Of a stretch of DNA of 16,167 nt, positions 8,099 to 15,037 are shown one piece after another (position 1 is the stretch's first letter; every line of letters begins with the position of its first letter). Under the pieces are notes generated by a model. That model searched no databases. It was given only the letters and a program-made list of their open reading frames with translations, and was not told the origin of the DNA. The stretch comes from Halobacteriales archaeon SW_10_68_16 (GTDB lineage Archaea > Halobacteriota > Halobacteria > Halobacteriales > Haloarculaceae): contig PXSG01000104.1 of NCBI GenBank assembly GCA_003023485.1, forward strand, positions 1 to 16,167. The letters are read 5' to 3'. A program made the position numbers and the translations under genes.

Positions 8099-8395
8099 TC
8101 AGCGCACCGTCACGGCCGCGAGAAAGCCCACGGCGACGAACTCCAGGCCGCGCATCGCGAACACAACGCTTCCGACGAACGGGTCCGCGACGTAGAAGGT
8201 GTGCATGCTGTCGAAGAAGAAGTAGACCGCGACGACGTTCTCGACGAGTAACGCGGCGCTGAAGGCGACCAGCCCGAGCACCATCGCCGACTGGAACTGC
8301 CGGTAGTTCCGGAGCCAGACTGCACCCAGGACCGCCAGGAGGACGGCGTTGACGGCGGCCAGCACGATCCCTCCCATCGCGAGCATGGGTGCCAT
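8099..8395 (-). CDS. Small three-helix membrane protein of unknown function
   Basis: A 98-residue hydrophobic protein with three likely membrane helices at about 5-27, 37-60 and 73-96. Polar spots include WLRNYRQFQ between helices 1 and 2 and FFDSMHTFYVADPF between 2 and 3, with Glu52 (LLVENVV) and Glu85 (MRGLEFV) inside helices. It looks like a conserved haloarchaeal membrane protein, but I cannot name the family. An in-frame TAG directly precedes the ATG at 8395, so the start is there or at Met4/Met7. No TATA box is visible in the 56-bp gap to the upstream molybdoenzyme gene, so co-transcription with that gene is likely (inference). Confidence 0.75.
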   Translation of the reverse strand: MAPMLAMGGIVLAAVNAVLLAVLGAVWLRNYRQFQSAMVLGLVAFSAALLVENVVAVYFFFDSMHTFYVADPFVGSVVFAMRGLEFVAVGFLAAVTVR

Positions 8396-8451
8396 CTATC
8401 GACCCTCGCGTTCCGTCACGGTGACTCGCGTCGGCTCCTCGCACCCCGTCA

Positions 8452-9990
8452 TCACGATTCGCCCATCGAATCCATCGGGTTCACCGTCTTCGAGACCCAG
8501 CCCGACGCGCCGCTGGGGAACGAGTCCGACTCTTCCTGGGGCTGGAGGGTCCCCTCGCCGTCGACAGCCCTGATGACGATCTCGTGGGACCCGTCGGGTT
8601 CGAACTCGTGGCGCCACTGGCGCCAGACGTCCTCACCAGGGAGGGGTTCGGAGAGTTCGGCGTCGGTCCAGGAGTCGCCGCCATCGGTCGAGACCTCGAC
8701 GCGCTCGACGCCCCGGGTGCCCGCGTAGGCGTGGCCCGCGAGTTCGACGTTGCCGTTCTCCAGGGTGGTGTCGCTCCAGAGTTTGGCGACCGTGTTGACG
8801 GGGCCGGTGCCGTGCCAGCCGCGCTGTTCCCAGTAGCCGTCCATCTCCTCCTCCAGGAGTTCGATCTCGCTGAGCCACTTGACGTTCGTCTCGCCCCAGT
8901 GGCCCGGGATCAGGACCCGCACCGGGTGGCCGTGGGACTGCGGGAGCGACTGGCCGTTCATCCCCCACGCGAGGAAACCGTCCTCCATGGCCTCGATCGG
9001 GAACTGGACGAAGTAGTCGTCCTCGGCGCGGAGCATCGCACACCCACAGTCCCCGCCGGGGTCGACCTCCTCCAGCAGGGGCTTGATCGGCGTGCCCGTC
9101 CAGACGGCGGTGTCCAGTTTGTGGCCGTTGAGGTCCTCGCCGACACACCGGAGCGTCACGAAGCGGCGCTCGGTGGGCATCTCCTGGAGGTCCGCGAAGG
9201 TGAGTTCGCGTTCCTCGCCGACCTCGCCGGTAAAGGTCAGCGACCAGTCCTCGGCCGAGAGGTCGGGGTCGAACTCCGCGATGTCGACGTTGTAGAACTC
9301 CTCGAACGTGCTGACCAGGCCGGGGATGTTCCCCTGGATGTCGAGGGACTTCCCCTCGGCCTCCGTCATCAGCGTGGCGACCTCCTCGTCCATCTCTTTC
9401 TCGTCGCCCCCCCCACCCTCCGCGTCGGTCCCGCTCCCGGACCCGCCGGAAACCAGGCGACCGAACCCGGCCGCGACGCCGACGAACGCCAGCGCGCTCG
9501 CGCCCGAGACCAGCGCCCGCCGCCGCGAGGGGTCGTGCTCGGGGGCCGCTGTCGGCGCGGCGCCGACCGCGGTGAACAGCGCCACCGGCAGCCCCGCGCC
9601 GAGCGCGAGCAGGGGCTCGAACGTGATCGCCGCCACGACGCCCCAGGCGAGTATTCCGGCGAACAGGACACCGGCGACGGGCTCTTCGGCGCGGCGCGCG
9701 ACGAGCAGTCCGGCACCGGCGGTGCCCGCGAGCACGCCGATCCCGATAGCGAACGAGAGCGCGATGTGAATCAGGTGGCCCTGTTCGCCGACGTTCTCGA
9801 TCATGAAGGCGACGACCGGTCCCGGCGTCGCCCGGACGACCAGCGCGTCGATGGGTGCGACGACGAACTGTCGCGTGTAGCCGGCGACCGCGTAGGACCC
9901 GGCCACGCCCACCAGGCCCGCAAGGAGGGCAAAGAGCAGGTCGCTCCGGGTGAACTGGTCGCGAATCCGTCGCGTGAGTGTGTCGGTCAT
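8452..9990 (-). CDS. Membrane-anchored sulfite oxidase-type molybdopterin oxidoreductase
   Basis: A 512-residue protein. Residues about 16-147 contain four likely membrane helices, followed by a fifth at about 159-180 preceded by SRRRALVSG, a twin-arginine-like start. A Gly/Ser/Asp-rich linker (181-200) leads to the soluble domain. Residues about 210-385 are a sulfite-oxidase-fold molybdopterin domain: TLRCVGEDLNG places the presumed molybdenum-ligand Cys282, followed by VWTGTPIKPLLEEVDP, GMNGQSLPQSHGHPVRVLIPG and NVKWLSEIEL. Residues about 398-505 resemble the Mo-co dimerisation domain (VEVSTDGGDSWTDAEL). The donor could be sulfite or another S/N-oxide; there is no heme or cytochrome domain, so the electron acceptor is unknown. 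A catalytic domain on the cell exterior is inferred. Its start at 9990 faces the EF-2 gene across a 148-bp divergent region. Confidence 0.9.
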   Translation of the reverse strand: MTDTLTRRIRDQFTRSDLLFALLAGLVGVAGSYAVAGYTRQFVVAPIDALVVRATPGPVVAFMIENVGEQGHLIHIALSFAIGIGVLAGTAGAGLLVARRAEEPVAGVLFAGILAWGVVAAITFEPLLALGAGLPVALFTAVGAAPTAAPEHDPSRRRALVSGASALAFVGVAAGFGRLVSGGSGSGTDAEGGGGDEKEMDEEVATLMTEAEGKSLDIQGNIPGLVSTFEEFYNVDIAEFDPDLSAEDWSLTFTGEVGEERELTFADLQEMPTERRFVTLRCVGEDLNGHKLDTAVWTGTPIKPLLEEVDPGGDCGCAMLRAEDDYFVQFPIEAMEDGFLAWGMNGQSLPQSHGHPVRVLIPGHWGETNVKWLSEIELLEEEMDGYWEQRGWHGTGPVNTVAKLWSDTTLENGNVELAGHAYAGTRGVERVEVSTDGGDSWTDAELSEPLPGEDVWRQWRHEFEPDGSHEIVIRAVDGEGTLQPQEESDSFPSGASGWVSKTVNPMDSMGES

Positions 9991-10015
9991 AGTAATCCAG
10001 AGGGGCTATCCCTTC

Positions 10016-10044
10016 AAGTACATTTTTCAAAATCCGTTCGGATT
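10016..10044 (-). promoter_or_regulatory. Promoter of the molybdoenzyme gene with an adjacent perfect inverted repeat
   Basis: An AT-rich run on the minus strand (about 10016-10030) contains a TATA-like element near 10016-10022, about 28 bp before the ATG at 9990. Directly upstream lies the perfect inverted repeat AATCCG-TT-CGGATT at 10031-10044. A palindrome abutting the BRE/TATA region is a typical place for an archaeal regulator to bind. No function is shown. Confidence 0.4.
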
Positions 10045-10101
10045 CGGTTCAGTTTCGGGCAGATTTCCCGGCATGCGTCGGTTCTGCCGGCGTGAAACAC
10101 T

Positions 10102-10131
10102 ACCCTTTTGACCCTCCTGCCGGTAGACCGG
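10102..10131 (+). promoter_or_regulatory. EF-2 promoter region with short hairpin repeat
   Basis: The only T-rich element before the EF-2 ATG at 10139 is CCCTTTTGAC (about 10103-10112), centred close to the -27 position of a leaderless transcript. Between it and the start codon is the inverted repeat CCGGT-AG-ACCGG (10120-10131). The TATA assignment is weak because the element departs from consensus. Confidence 0.35.
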
Positions 10132-10138
10132 GGTACTA

Positions 10139-13100
10139 ATGGGCCGACGCAAGAAGATCGTACAGGAATGTGAGGCGTTGATGGACGACCCGGAGAACAT
10201 CCGGAACATCGCCATCGCCGCCCACGTGGACCACGGGAAGTGTGTCAGTGGTGACGCCCGCGTTTCGCTCGCGGATGGCCGCACTCTCCCGGCGAAGGAA
10301 CTGTTCGAAGACATCCGCGAGGACGGCGAACCGGAACCGGACGAGGGCGAGGCGTACGCGCCGTCCGATCCACCGAAAGTCGCGTCGTTCGACCGTGCGG
10401 ACGGCGAGATGGTCGCTGCCGACATCGAGTACGCCTGTCGGCGCGAGGCCGACGAGTCGCTGGTGACCGTCCGGACCTCGAACGGTCACGTCCTCGAGAC
10501 GACGCCGGAACACCGCTATCTCGTGCTCACCGAGCGAGGCGTCATGGAGTTCGAGCGCGCCGACGCTCTCTCCGAGGGTGACGTCGTCGTCGGTGCACGC
10601 AAGACACCCGCGGAGGCGCCCGGGAGCGCGAAGGAGCGACTGCTCCGGGACCTGGCGACGGACTATAGCTTCTACGTCGACGTGACCGACGCGTTCGCCG
10701 AACGGATCGATGCACACGACCGCGACGCACTGTACGAGGCCGCGGATTCCGAGCTAAAGCGTGACTCGTTCGACCACGCCATCTGGCGGGGACAGTTCAG
10801 ACTGCGGGACATCGTGAACGTCTGTGAGAGCTTCGACGTCCCACTCGCGGACCTCTACGGGAGCGTCGAGTCGCTCAACTACCGGGGCAGCGACCGGCGC
10901 GGCGAAAAATCGTCGCTCGCCGTCGATCTCCCCGACGACCTTGAGCCGTTGTTCTATCTCGCCGGCGCGTCCTTCGGTGACGGCGACCTGCAGGGGTCGG
11001 TCACGAACGACGACCCGGAGATGAAGACACTCCTCGAGGGCCATGCCGGCACGCTCGGACTGGAGACTATTGTCCGGGAGTTCGACGAGCGGGGCGACCG
11101 CATCGATGTCGGTGGGAAAACGCTCACTCGCATCCTGCAGGCCGCCTTCGACTACCCGACCGACGAGAAATCGGCGTCGATCCGGGTCCCGGCGTTCGTC
11201 TTCGCGGCCGACCGCGCCCACACCGCCGCGTTCGTCCGTGGCTACATGGACGCCGACGGGACGGTCGAAAAGAACCGCTCTGCCGTGTCAGTCTACTCTG
11301 CGAGTCCCGGAATGCTCGAGGACCTGCAACTCCTCCTCTACCAGTTCGACGTGGCGTCGAAACGCAACCGGTCGAACTCGACGCTGTATATCTCGGGAAA
11401 ACTCTCCCTGGCGAACTACGCGGAGATCGGGTTCGGGCTGTCGAGAAAACAGGAGCGTTTCGAGTCACTGCTCGAGACGGCGTCCGCAGCCGATGTCGAC
11501 CGCGTCCCGGTGTCGGGAGAGACACTCCATGAGGTTCGCGAGGACATCGGCGCCACACAGGCGGATGTCTTCGAGTCCTACGACAGTTACGAGACCGACC
11601 ACGTGGGGCTGACGAAACAGTCCGTCGGGCGCGTGGCCGACCGCTTCGCAGAACTCGACGAGGACACGACGGACGTGCGCGTCGAGCGCCTCCAGGGACT
11701 CGCGAAAGCCGACACTTCCTTCGTCGAAGTCGAGTCGATCGAGCGCGTCGACCGGGAGTACGTCTACGACTTCGGCGTGGCCGAGACGCACAACTTCGTC
11801 TGTGAGGGGCTGGTCGTCCACAACACCACGCTGACCGACAATTTGCTCGCTGGCGCAGGCATGATCGCAGAGGAGTCTGCCGGTGAGCAACTCGCGATGG
11901 ACACTGAAGAGGACGAACAGGAACGGGGGATCACCATCGACGCGGCGAACGTCTCGATGACCCACGAGTACGAGGACACGAACCACCTCATCAACCTCAT
12001 CGACACGCCGGGCCACGTCGACTTCGGCGGGGACGTCACCCGCGCGATGCGGGCCGTCGACGGCGCGATGGTCGTCGTCGACGCCGTCGAGGGCGCGATG
12101 CCCCAGACCGAGACCGTCCTCCGGCAGGCGCTGCGCGAGGGCGTCAAGCCGACGCTGTTCATCAACAAGGTCGACCGTCTCATCTCCGAGTTGCAGGAGG
12201 GGCCCCAGGAGATGCAACAGCGCCTGATGGGCGTCATCCGCGACGTGAACGAACTCATCCGGGGGATGACCGAGGAGATGGACGACATCGACGAGGACTG
12301 GACGGTCTCCGTCGAGGAGGGGACCGTCGCCTTCGGGTCCGCCCTCTACTTGTGGGGCGTCTCGATGCCCTCGATGCAGCGGACCGGCATCGACTTCGGG
12401 GACATCATCGACCTGGAGCGGGCGGACAAGCGCCAGGAACTCCACGAGCGCACGCCCCTCTCGGATGTCGTGCTCGACATGGTCTGTGAGCACTTCCCCA
12501 ACCCGGTCGACGCCCAGCCCCGGCGCATCCCGCGCATCTGGCGTGGCGACGCCGACTCGGAACTCGCCGAACAGATGCAGCTGGTCGACGAGGACGGCGA
12601 GGTCGTGTTCATGGTCACGGACATCTCCATGGACCCCCACGCCGGCGAGATCGCGACCGGCCGCGTCTTCTCGGGCACCTTAGAGAAGGGCCAGGAGCTG
12701 TACGTCTCCGGGACCGTCGGCCAGAACCGCCTCCAGAGCGTCGGCATCTTCATGGGCGGGGAACGCGAGGAGGTCGACCGCGTGCCCGCGGGCAACGTCG
12801 CCGCCGTCACTGGACTGGGCGACGCCGTCGCCGGCTCGACGGTCTCCAGCGTCGAGATGACGCCCTTCGAGTCCATCGAGCACATCTCCGAGCCCGTCAT
12901 CACAAAGAGCGTCGAGGCCCGGAACATGGACGACCTGCCCAAACTCATCGAGACGCTCCAGCAGGTCTCCAAGGAGGACCCCACCATCGACGTCGAGATC
13001 AACGAGGACACCGGCGAACACCTCATCTCCGGGCAGGGCGAACTCCACCTCGAAGTGGTCACCCAGCGCATCGAGCGCAACCAGGGCATCCCCGTCACGA

Positions 13101-13912
13101 CGGGCGAACCCATCGTCGTCTTCCGGGAGGCCCCACAGACGGCGAGCCGCGAACTGGAGGGCATCTCGCCGAACCGTCACAACCGCTTCTACATGACCGT
13201 CGAGCCCCTCGACGAGGAGGTCGTCGAGACGCTGAAGATGGGGGAGGCCACCATGGATATGCCCGAACTCGAACGCCGGGAGGCCCTCCAGGAGGCCGGC
13301 CTCGGGAAGGAGACCTCCCAGGACGTCGAGCACATCCACGGCACCAACATCGTCGTCGACGACACGAAGGGCATCCAGCACTTAAACGAGACGATGGAAC
13401 TGGTCTTGGAGGGGTTCGAGGAGGCCCTCAACGAGGGGCCGCTCGCGGGCGAACCCGTCGAGGGGGCGCTGGTGCGCCTGAAGGACGCCCGCCTCCACGA
13501 GGACGCCATCCACCGCGGGCCCGCACAGGTCATCCCTGCGGTCCGGAACGCACTGCACAACGCCCTCGTCGACGCCGAGATCCGCCTGCTCGAACCCATC
13601 CAGGAGGTCCGCATCGACGTGCCGCCCGAGCACATGGGTCCGGCGAGCGGCGAGATCCAGGGCCGGCGTGGCCGCATCGACGACATGTACCAGGAGGGTG
13701 ACCTCCAGGTCGTCGAGGGAATCGCACCCGTCGAGGAGATGATCGGGTTCTCCTCGGACATCCGCTCGGCCACCGAGGGCCGTGCCTCCTGGAACACCGA
13801 GAACGCCGGCTTCCAGGTCATGGCCGACAACCTCCAGGAGGAGAAGATCATGGAGATCCGCGAGCGCAAGGGCATGAAACTGGAACTCCCCCAGGGTGTC
13901 GACTACTTCTAG
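10139..13912 (+). CDS. fusA: Translation elongation factor aEF-2 interrupted by an intein
   Basis: The 1257-residue precursor is 729 residues of EF-2 plus a 528-residue intein. EF-2 is the GTPase that drives ribosomal translocation. The N-extein is residues 1-34, ending in IAAHVDHGK. The C-extein resumes with [14 protein letters not shown] and continues with the G3 motif DTPGHVDF, the G4 motif INKVDR, and domains II-V. The modified-His region [16 protein letters not shown] contains the diphthamide precursor His (codon 13511-13513, residue 597 of the spliced protein). The spliced length matches haloarchaeal EF-2, with no missing or duplicated extein residue. The start [17 protein letters not shown] is the usual EF-2 N-terminus. 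EF-2 is normally essential, so the intein must splice to give a working factor. A T-run follows the stop codon. Confidence 0.97.
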   Translation: MGRRKKIVQECEALMDDPENIRNIAIAAHVDHGKCVSGDARVSLADGRTLPAKELFEDIREDGEPEPDEGEAYAPSDPPKVASFDRADGEMVAADIEYACRREADESLVTVRTSNGHVLETTPEHRYLVLTERGVMEFERADALSEGDVVVGARKTPAEAPGSAKERLLRDLATDYSFYVDVTDAFAERIDAHDRDALYEAADSELKRDSFDHAIWRGQFRLRDIVNVCESFDVPLADLYGSVESLNYRGSDRRGEKSSLAVDLPDDLEPLFYLAGASFGDGDLQGSVTNDDPEMKTLLEGHAGTLGLETIVREFDERGDRIDVGGKTLTRILQAAFDYPTDEKSASIRVPAFVFAADRAHTAAFVRGYMDADGTVEKNRSAVSVYSASPGMLEDLQLLLYQFDVASKRNRSNSTLYISGKLSLANYAEIGFGLSRKQERFESLLETASAADVDRVPVSGETLHEVREDIGATQADVFESYDSYETDHVGLTKQSVGRVADRFAELDEDTTDVRVERLQGLAKADTSFVEVESIERVDREYVYDFGVAETHNFVCEGLVVHNTTLTDNLLAGAGMIAEESAGEQLAMDTEEDEQERGITIDAANVSMTHEYEDTNHLINLIDTPGHVDFGGDVTRAMRAVDGAMVVVDAVEGAMPQTETVLRQALREGVKPTLFINKVDRLISELQEGPQEMQQRLMGVIRDVNELIRGMTEEMDDIDEDWTVSVEEGTVAFGSALYLWGVSMPSMQRTGIDFGDIIDLERADKRQELHERTPLSDVVLDMVCEHFPNPVDAQPRRIPRIWRGDADSELAEQMQLVDEDGEVVFMVTDISMDPHAGEIATGRVFSGTLEKGQELYVSGTVGQNRLQSVGIFMGGEREEVDRVPAGNVAAVTGLGDAVAGSTVSSVEMTPFESIEHISEPVITKSVEARNMDDLPKLIETLQQVSKEDPTIDVEINEDTGEHLISGQGELHLEVVTQRIERNQGIPVTTGEPIVVFREAPQTASRELEGISPNRHNRFYMTVEPLDEEVVETLKMGEATMDMPELERREALQEAGLGKETSQDVEHIHGTNIVVDDTKGIQHLNETMELVLEGFEEALNEGPLAGEPVEGALVRLKDARLHEDAIHRGPAQVIPAVRNALHNALVDAEIRLLEPIQEVRIDVPPEHMGPASGEIQGRRGRIDDMYQEGDLQVVEGIAPVEEMIGFSSDIRSATEGRASWNTENAGFQVMADNLQEEKIMEIRERKGMKLELPQGVDYF
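10241..11824 (+). mobile_element. Intein with LAGLIDADG homing endonuclease inside the EF-2 P-loop
   Basis: 528 residues in frame within EF-2, from Cys1 ([16 protein letters not shown]) to the terminal VVHN, with +1 Thr in the extein. Splicing motifs: block A with Cys1; block [12 protein letters not shown] with Thr88 and His91; block [15 protein letters not shown] (508-521); block G with penultimate His527 and Asn528. The endonuclease blocks are [12 protein letters not shown] (catalytic Asp247) and [10 protein letters not shown] (Asp339), so both acidic residues are kept and the homing function may be live. A linker of about 130 residues (105-235) and a possible HTH-like region (about 424-475) flank or follow the endonuclease core. 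The insertion is between Lys34 and Thr of AHVDHGKTT. The segment looks less GC-rich than the extein, with codons such as CTA, AGC and TAT, which fits transfer. Whether this site is already catalogued I cannot check. Confidence 0.96.
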
Positions 13913-13919
13913 AGACCAC

Positions 13920-13924
13920 TTTTT
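13920..13924 (+). terminator. T-run terminator after EF-2
   Basis: Five T residues lie 8-12 bases past the EF-2 stop codon in otherwise GC-rich sequence. Archaeal intrinsic termination needs only a T-rich tract, and the next gene has its own promoter, so termination here is plausible. Confidence 0.4.
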
Positions 13925-13963
13925 ACTTCGTCGGGTGTCCTCGCCGACGTGCCCGCCAGCCAC

Positions 13964-13990
13964 ATTTATACTTGTGTGGGTACAACGTAC
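13964..13990 (+). promoter_or_regulatory. Promoter and possible autoregulatory operator of the antitoxin gene
   Basis: ATTTATA at 13964-13970 is a strong TATA box that predicts transcription from about 13994, ten bases before the ATG at 14004. Between them is the inverted repeat GTAC-AAC-GTAC (13980-13990). Ribbon-helix-helix antitoxins usually repress their own promoter by binding such repeats, so this could be its operator (inference). Confidence 0.45.
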
Positions 13991-14003
13991 ATACAATAGG
14001 GCG

Positions 14004-14243
14004 ATGGGCACCACACGAGTCAACTTCCGCATCCCGGAGGAACTGGTCGAGAAGGCGGATGTCGCCGCGAAGGTGACCCACAGGAACCGGACGGAGATCG
14101 TCACCGAGGCGCTCCGCGAGTACCTCGACGAGTTCCCCGGATCGACGACGGCGAGGCCACCTGTATCCGGTTGGCGCGCGAGCGCGACGCAGCGTTTTTC
14201 GTCACCGACGACCTCCGCGCGCTCCCGGAACTGCAGCAACTGA
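14004..14243 (+). CDS. Ribbon-helix-helix (CopG-type) antitoxin remnant with out-of-frame tail
   Basis: The ORF encodes 79 residues, but only the first 43 look genuine. MGTTRVNFRIPEELVEKAD gives the beta strand and first helix of a ribbon-helix-helix DNA-binding domain, and RNRTEIVTEALREYLDE the second helix. From about residue 44 the text becomes Ser/Arg/Thr/Pro-rich (GSTTARPPVSGW...), which is a PIN-domain coding sequence read in the wrong frame. The normal toxin-binding C-terminus of such an antitoxin is gone. It may still make a DNA-binding dimer. Start by TATA box and domain boundary; no Shine-Dalgarno motif, which fits a very short leader. Confidence 0.7.
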   Translation: MGTTRVNFRIPEELVEKADVAAKVTHRNRTEIVTEALREYLDEFPGSTTARPPVSGWRASATQRFSSPTTSARSRNCSN

Positions 14244-14413
14244 CCGACGCTCGCGTCGCGATCTCCCCGATCTTGCTCCGGGCGCTCGTCGAACGGGACA
14301 CGATTGGGGCCGCGAAGGCACGCGAACGTCTCGACGACCTGACCGAGAGTCGCGACTGGCTGGGGGCACCGATCTACCACCGGGCGCGAGAACTGTTCGA
14401 CGACGTGGCGTGA
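14141..14413 (+). pseudogene. C-terminal remnant of a PIN-domain (VapC-like) protein
   Basis: In the frame +2 relative to the antitoxin, the sequence reads IDDGEATCIRLARERDA then FFVTDDLRALPELQQL and continues to LFDDVA and stop. DGEA and VTDD are the third and fourth acidic positions of PIN-type nucleases, and this order is that of a PIN C-terminal half. The N-terminal half with the first catalytic Asp is absent, as is any proper start; the in-frame TTG at 14171 would give an 80-residue fragment lacking DGEA. The remnant begins exactly where the antitoxin text degenerates, so one deletion probably joined the two genes. It should not be an active toxin. Confidence 0.7.
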
Positions 14414-14420
14414 CCCGGGC

Positions 14421-14456
14421 AATCCCGAACGACGGGATTCATATAGGGGGCCCCCC
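14421..14456 (+). promoter_or_regulatory. Promoter of the ACT/homoserine dehydrogenase operon with inverted repeat
   Basis: A perfect 7-bp inverted repeat with 5-base spacer, AATCCCG-AACGA-CGGGATT, occupies 14421-14439 and overlaps the BRE position and first bases of a TATA-like TTCATATA (14438-14445). A second palindrome, GGGGGCCCCC, follows at 14446-14455. The TATA box predicts transcription near 14470, giving a leader of about 35 bases. The repeat is well placed for a regulator of amino-acid synthesis, or it could end transcription from the PIN remnant. Confidence 0.45.
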
Positions 14457-14490
14457 GAGAGGCGGGCAATGTGCCTCCGAGTCTCCCACC

Positions 14491-14497
14491 GAGGTGA
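14491..14497 (+). promoter_or_regulatory. Shine-Dalgarno site of the ACT gene
   Basis: GAGGTGA lies 6 bases before the ATG at 14504 and supports that start. It is one of the few clear ribosome sites in this largely leaderless window, which agrees with a TATA box placed about 60 bases upstream. Confidence 0.6.
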
Positions 14498-14503
14498 GAG
14501 TCG

Positions 14504-15037
14504 ATGAGCGACTCGACCGAGGAGGTGCGCGCCTACACGGTCCGCCTGGAGCTGGTCGACAGGCCCGGGGAGTTGCTCCGGGCGCTCGAACCAATCGCGG
14601 ACCACGGCGGCAACCTCCTGTCGATCTTCCACGAGCGGGGGAACCTCACACCCCGCGGTCACATCCCCGTCGAGGTGGACATGGAGGCCACACCCGAGCG
14701 GTTCGATGCAATCGTCGAGGCGCTGCGCGATGAGGGCATCAACGTCATCCAGGCCGGCGCCGACCGCTACGGCACGGAACTGACGGTCGTCCTGATCGGG
14801 CACGTCGTCGACACCGACCTCTCGGATACCCTCCAGCGGATCGAGGACGCCTCCGGCGCGTCGGTGCGGGACCTCTCGCTGTCCTCGCCGGACGGCAACA
14901 CCGGCGATTCGAGCGCCCGACTGCGCCTGGCAGCCCAGCAGGGCGAGACCGAGGCGGTGCTGGCGACCGTCCGCGCGGTCGCCGAGGAGAAGGGACTGCG
15001 TGTCGTCGAGCCCCTCGCGGCAGGTGATGCGGCGTGA
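14504..15037 (+). CDS. ACT-domain amino-acid-sensing protein paired with homoserine dehydrogenase
   Basis: A 177-residue cytoplasmic protein. Residues about 10-85 form an ACT domain: YTVRLELVDRPGELLRALEPI with the conserved Asp-Arg-Pro-Gly turn, then HGGNLLSIFHERG. Residues about 91-170 look like a second, more divergent ACT-like unit (ELTVVLIGHVVDTDLSDTL... and a closing VRAVAEEKGLRVVEPL). ACT domains bind amino acids and regulate partner enzymes. Its stop codon overlaps the homoserine dehydrogenase start in a GTGA arrangement, so translation is coupled and the two proteins very likely form a regulated complex, with threonine or a related amino acid as probable effector (inference). Confidence 0.88.
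   Translation: MSDSTEEVRAYTVRLELVDRPGELLRALEPIADHGGNLLSIFHERGNLTPRGHIPVEVDMEATPERFDAIVEALRDEGINVIQAGADRYGTELTVVLIGHVVDTDLSDTLQRIEDASGASVRDLSLSSPDGNTGDSSARLRLAAQQGETEAVLATVRAVAEEKGLRVVEPLAAGDAA

Noticed and set aside
8584..10095. Long plus-strand open frame opposite the molybdoenzyme
   Set aside because: No recognisable domain; it mirrors the codon bias of the minus-strand gene, as is usual in high-GC DNA.
10241..11824. EF-2 insertion as a group I or archaeal-type intron
   Set aside because: The insert is in frame throughout and has intein splicing residues at both ends; no RNA-level splice structure was needed to explain it.
11465..12640. Minus-strand open frame inside the EF-2 gene
   Set aside because: Antisense shadow across the intein-extein boundary; no conserved motif.
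14171..14413. A complete 80-residue protein starting at TTG 14171
   Set aside because: It begins in the middle of a PIN domain after the DGEA motif and lacks a ribosome site or promoter; better read as a remnant.
13382..14803. Minus-strand open frame spanning the EF-2 end, toxin remnant and ACT gene
   Set aside because: It crosses three real genes and their promoters; composition is not protein-like.
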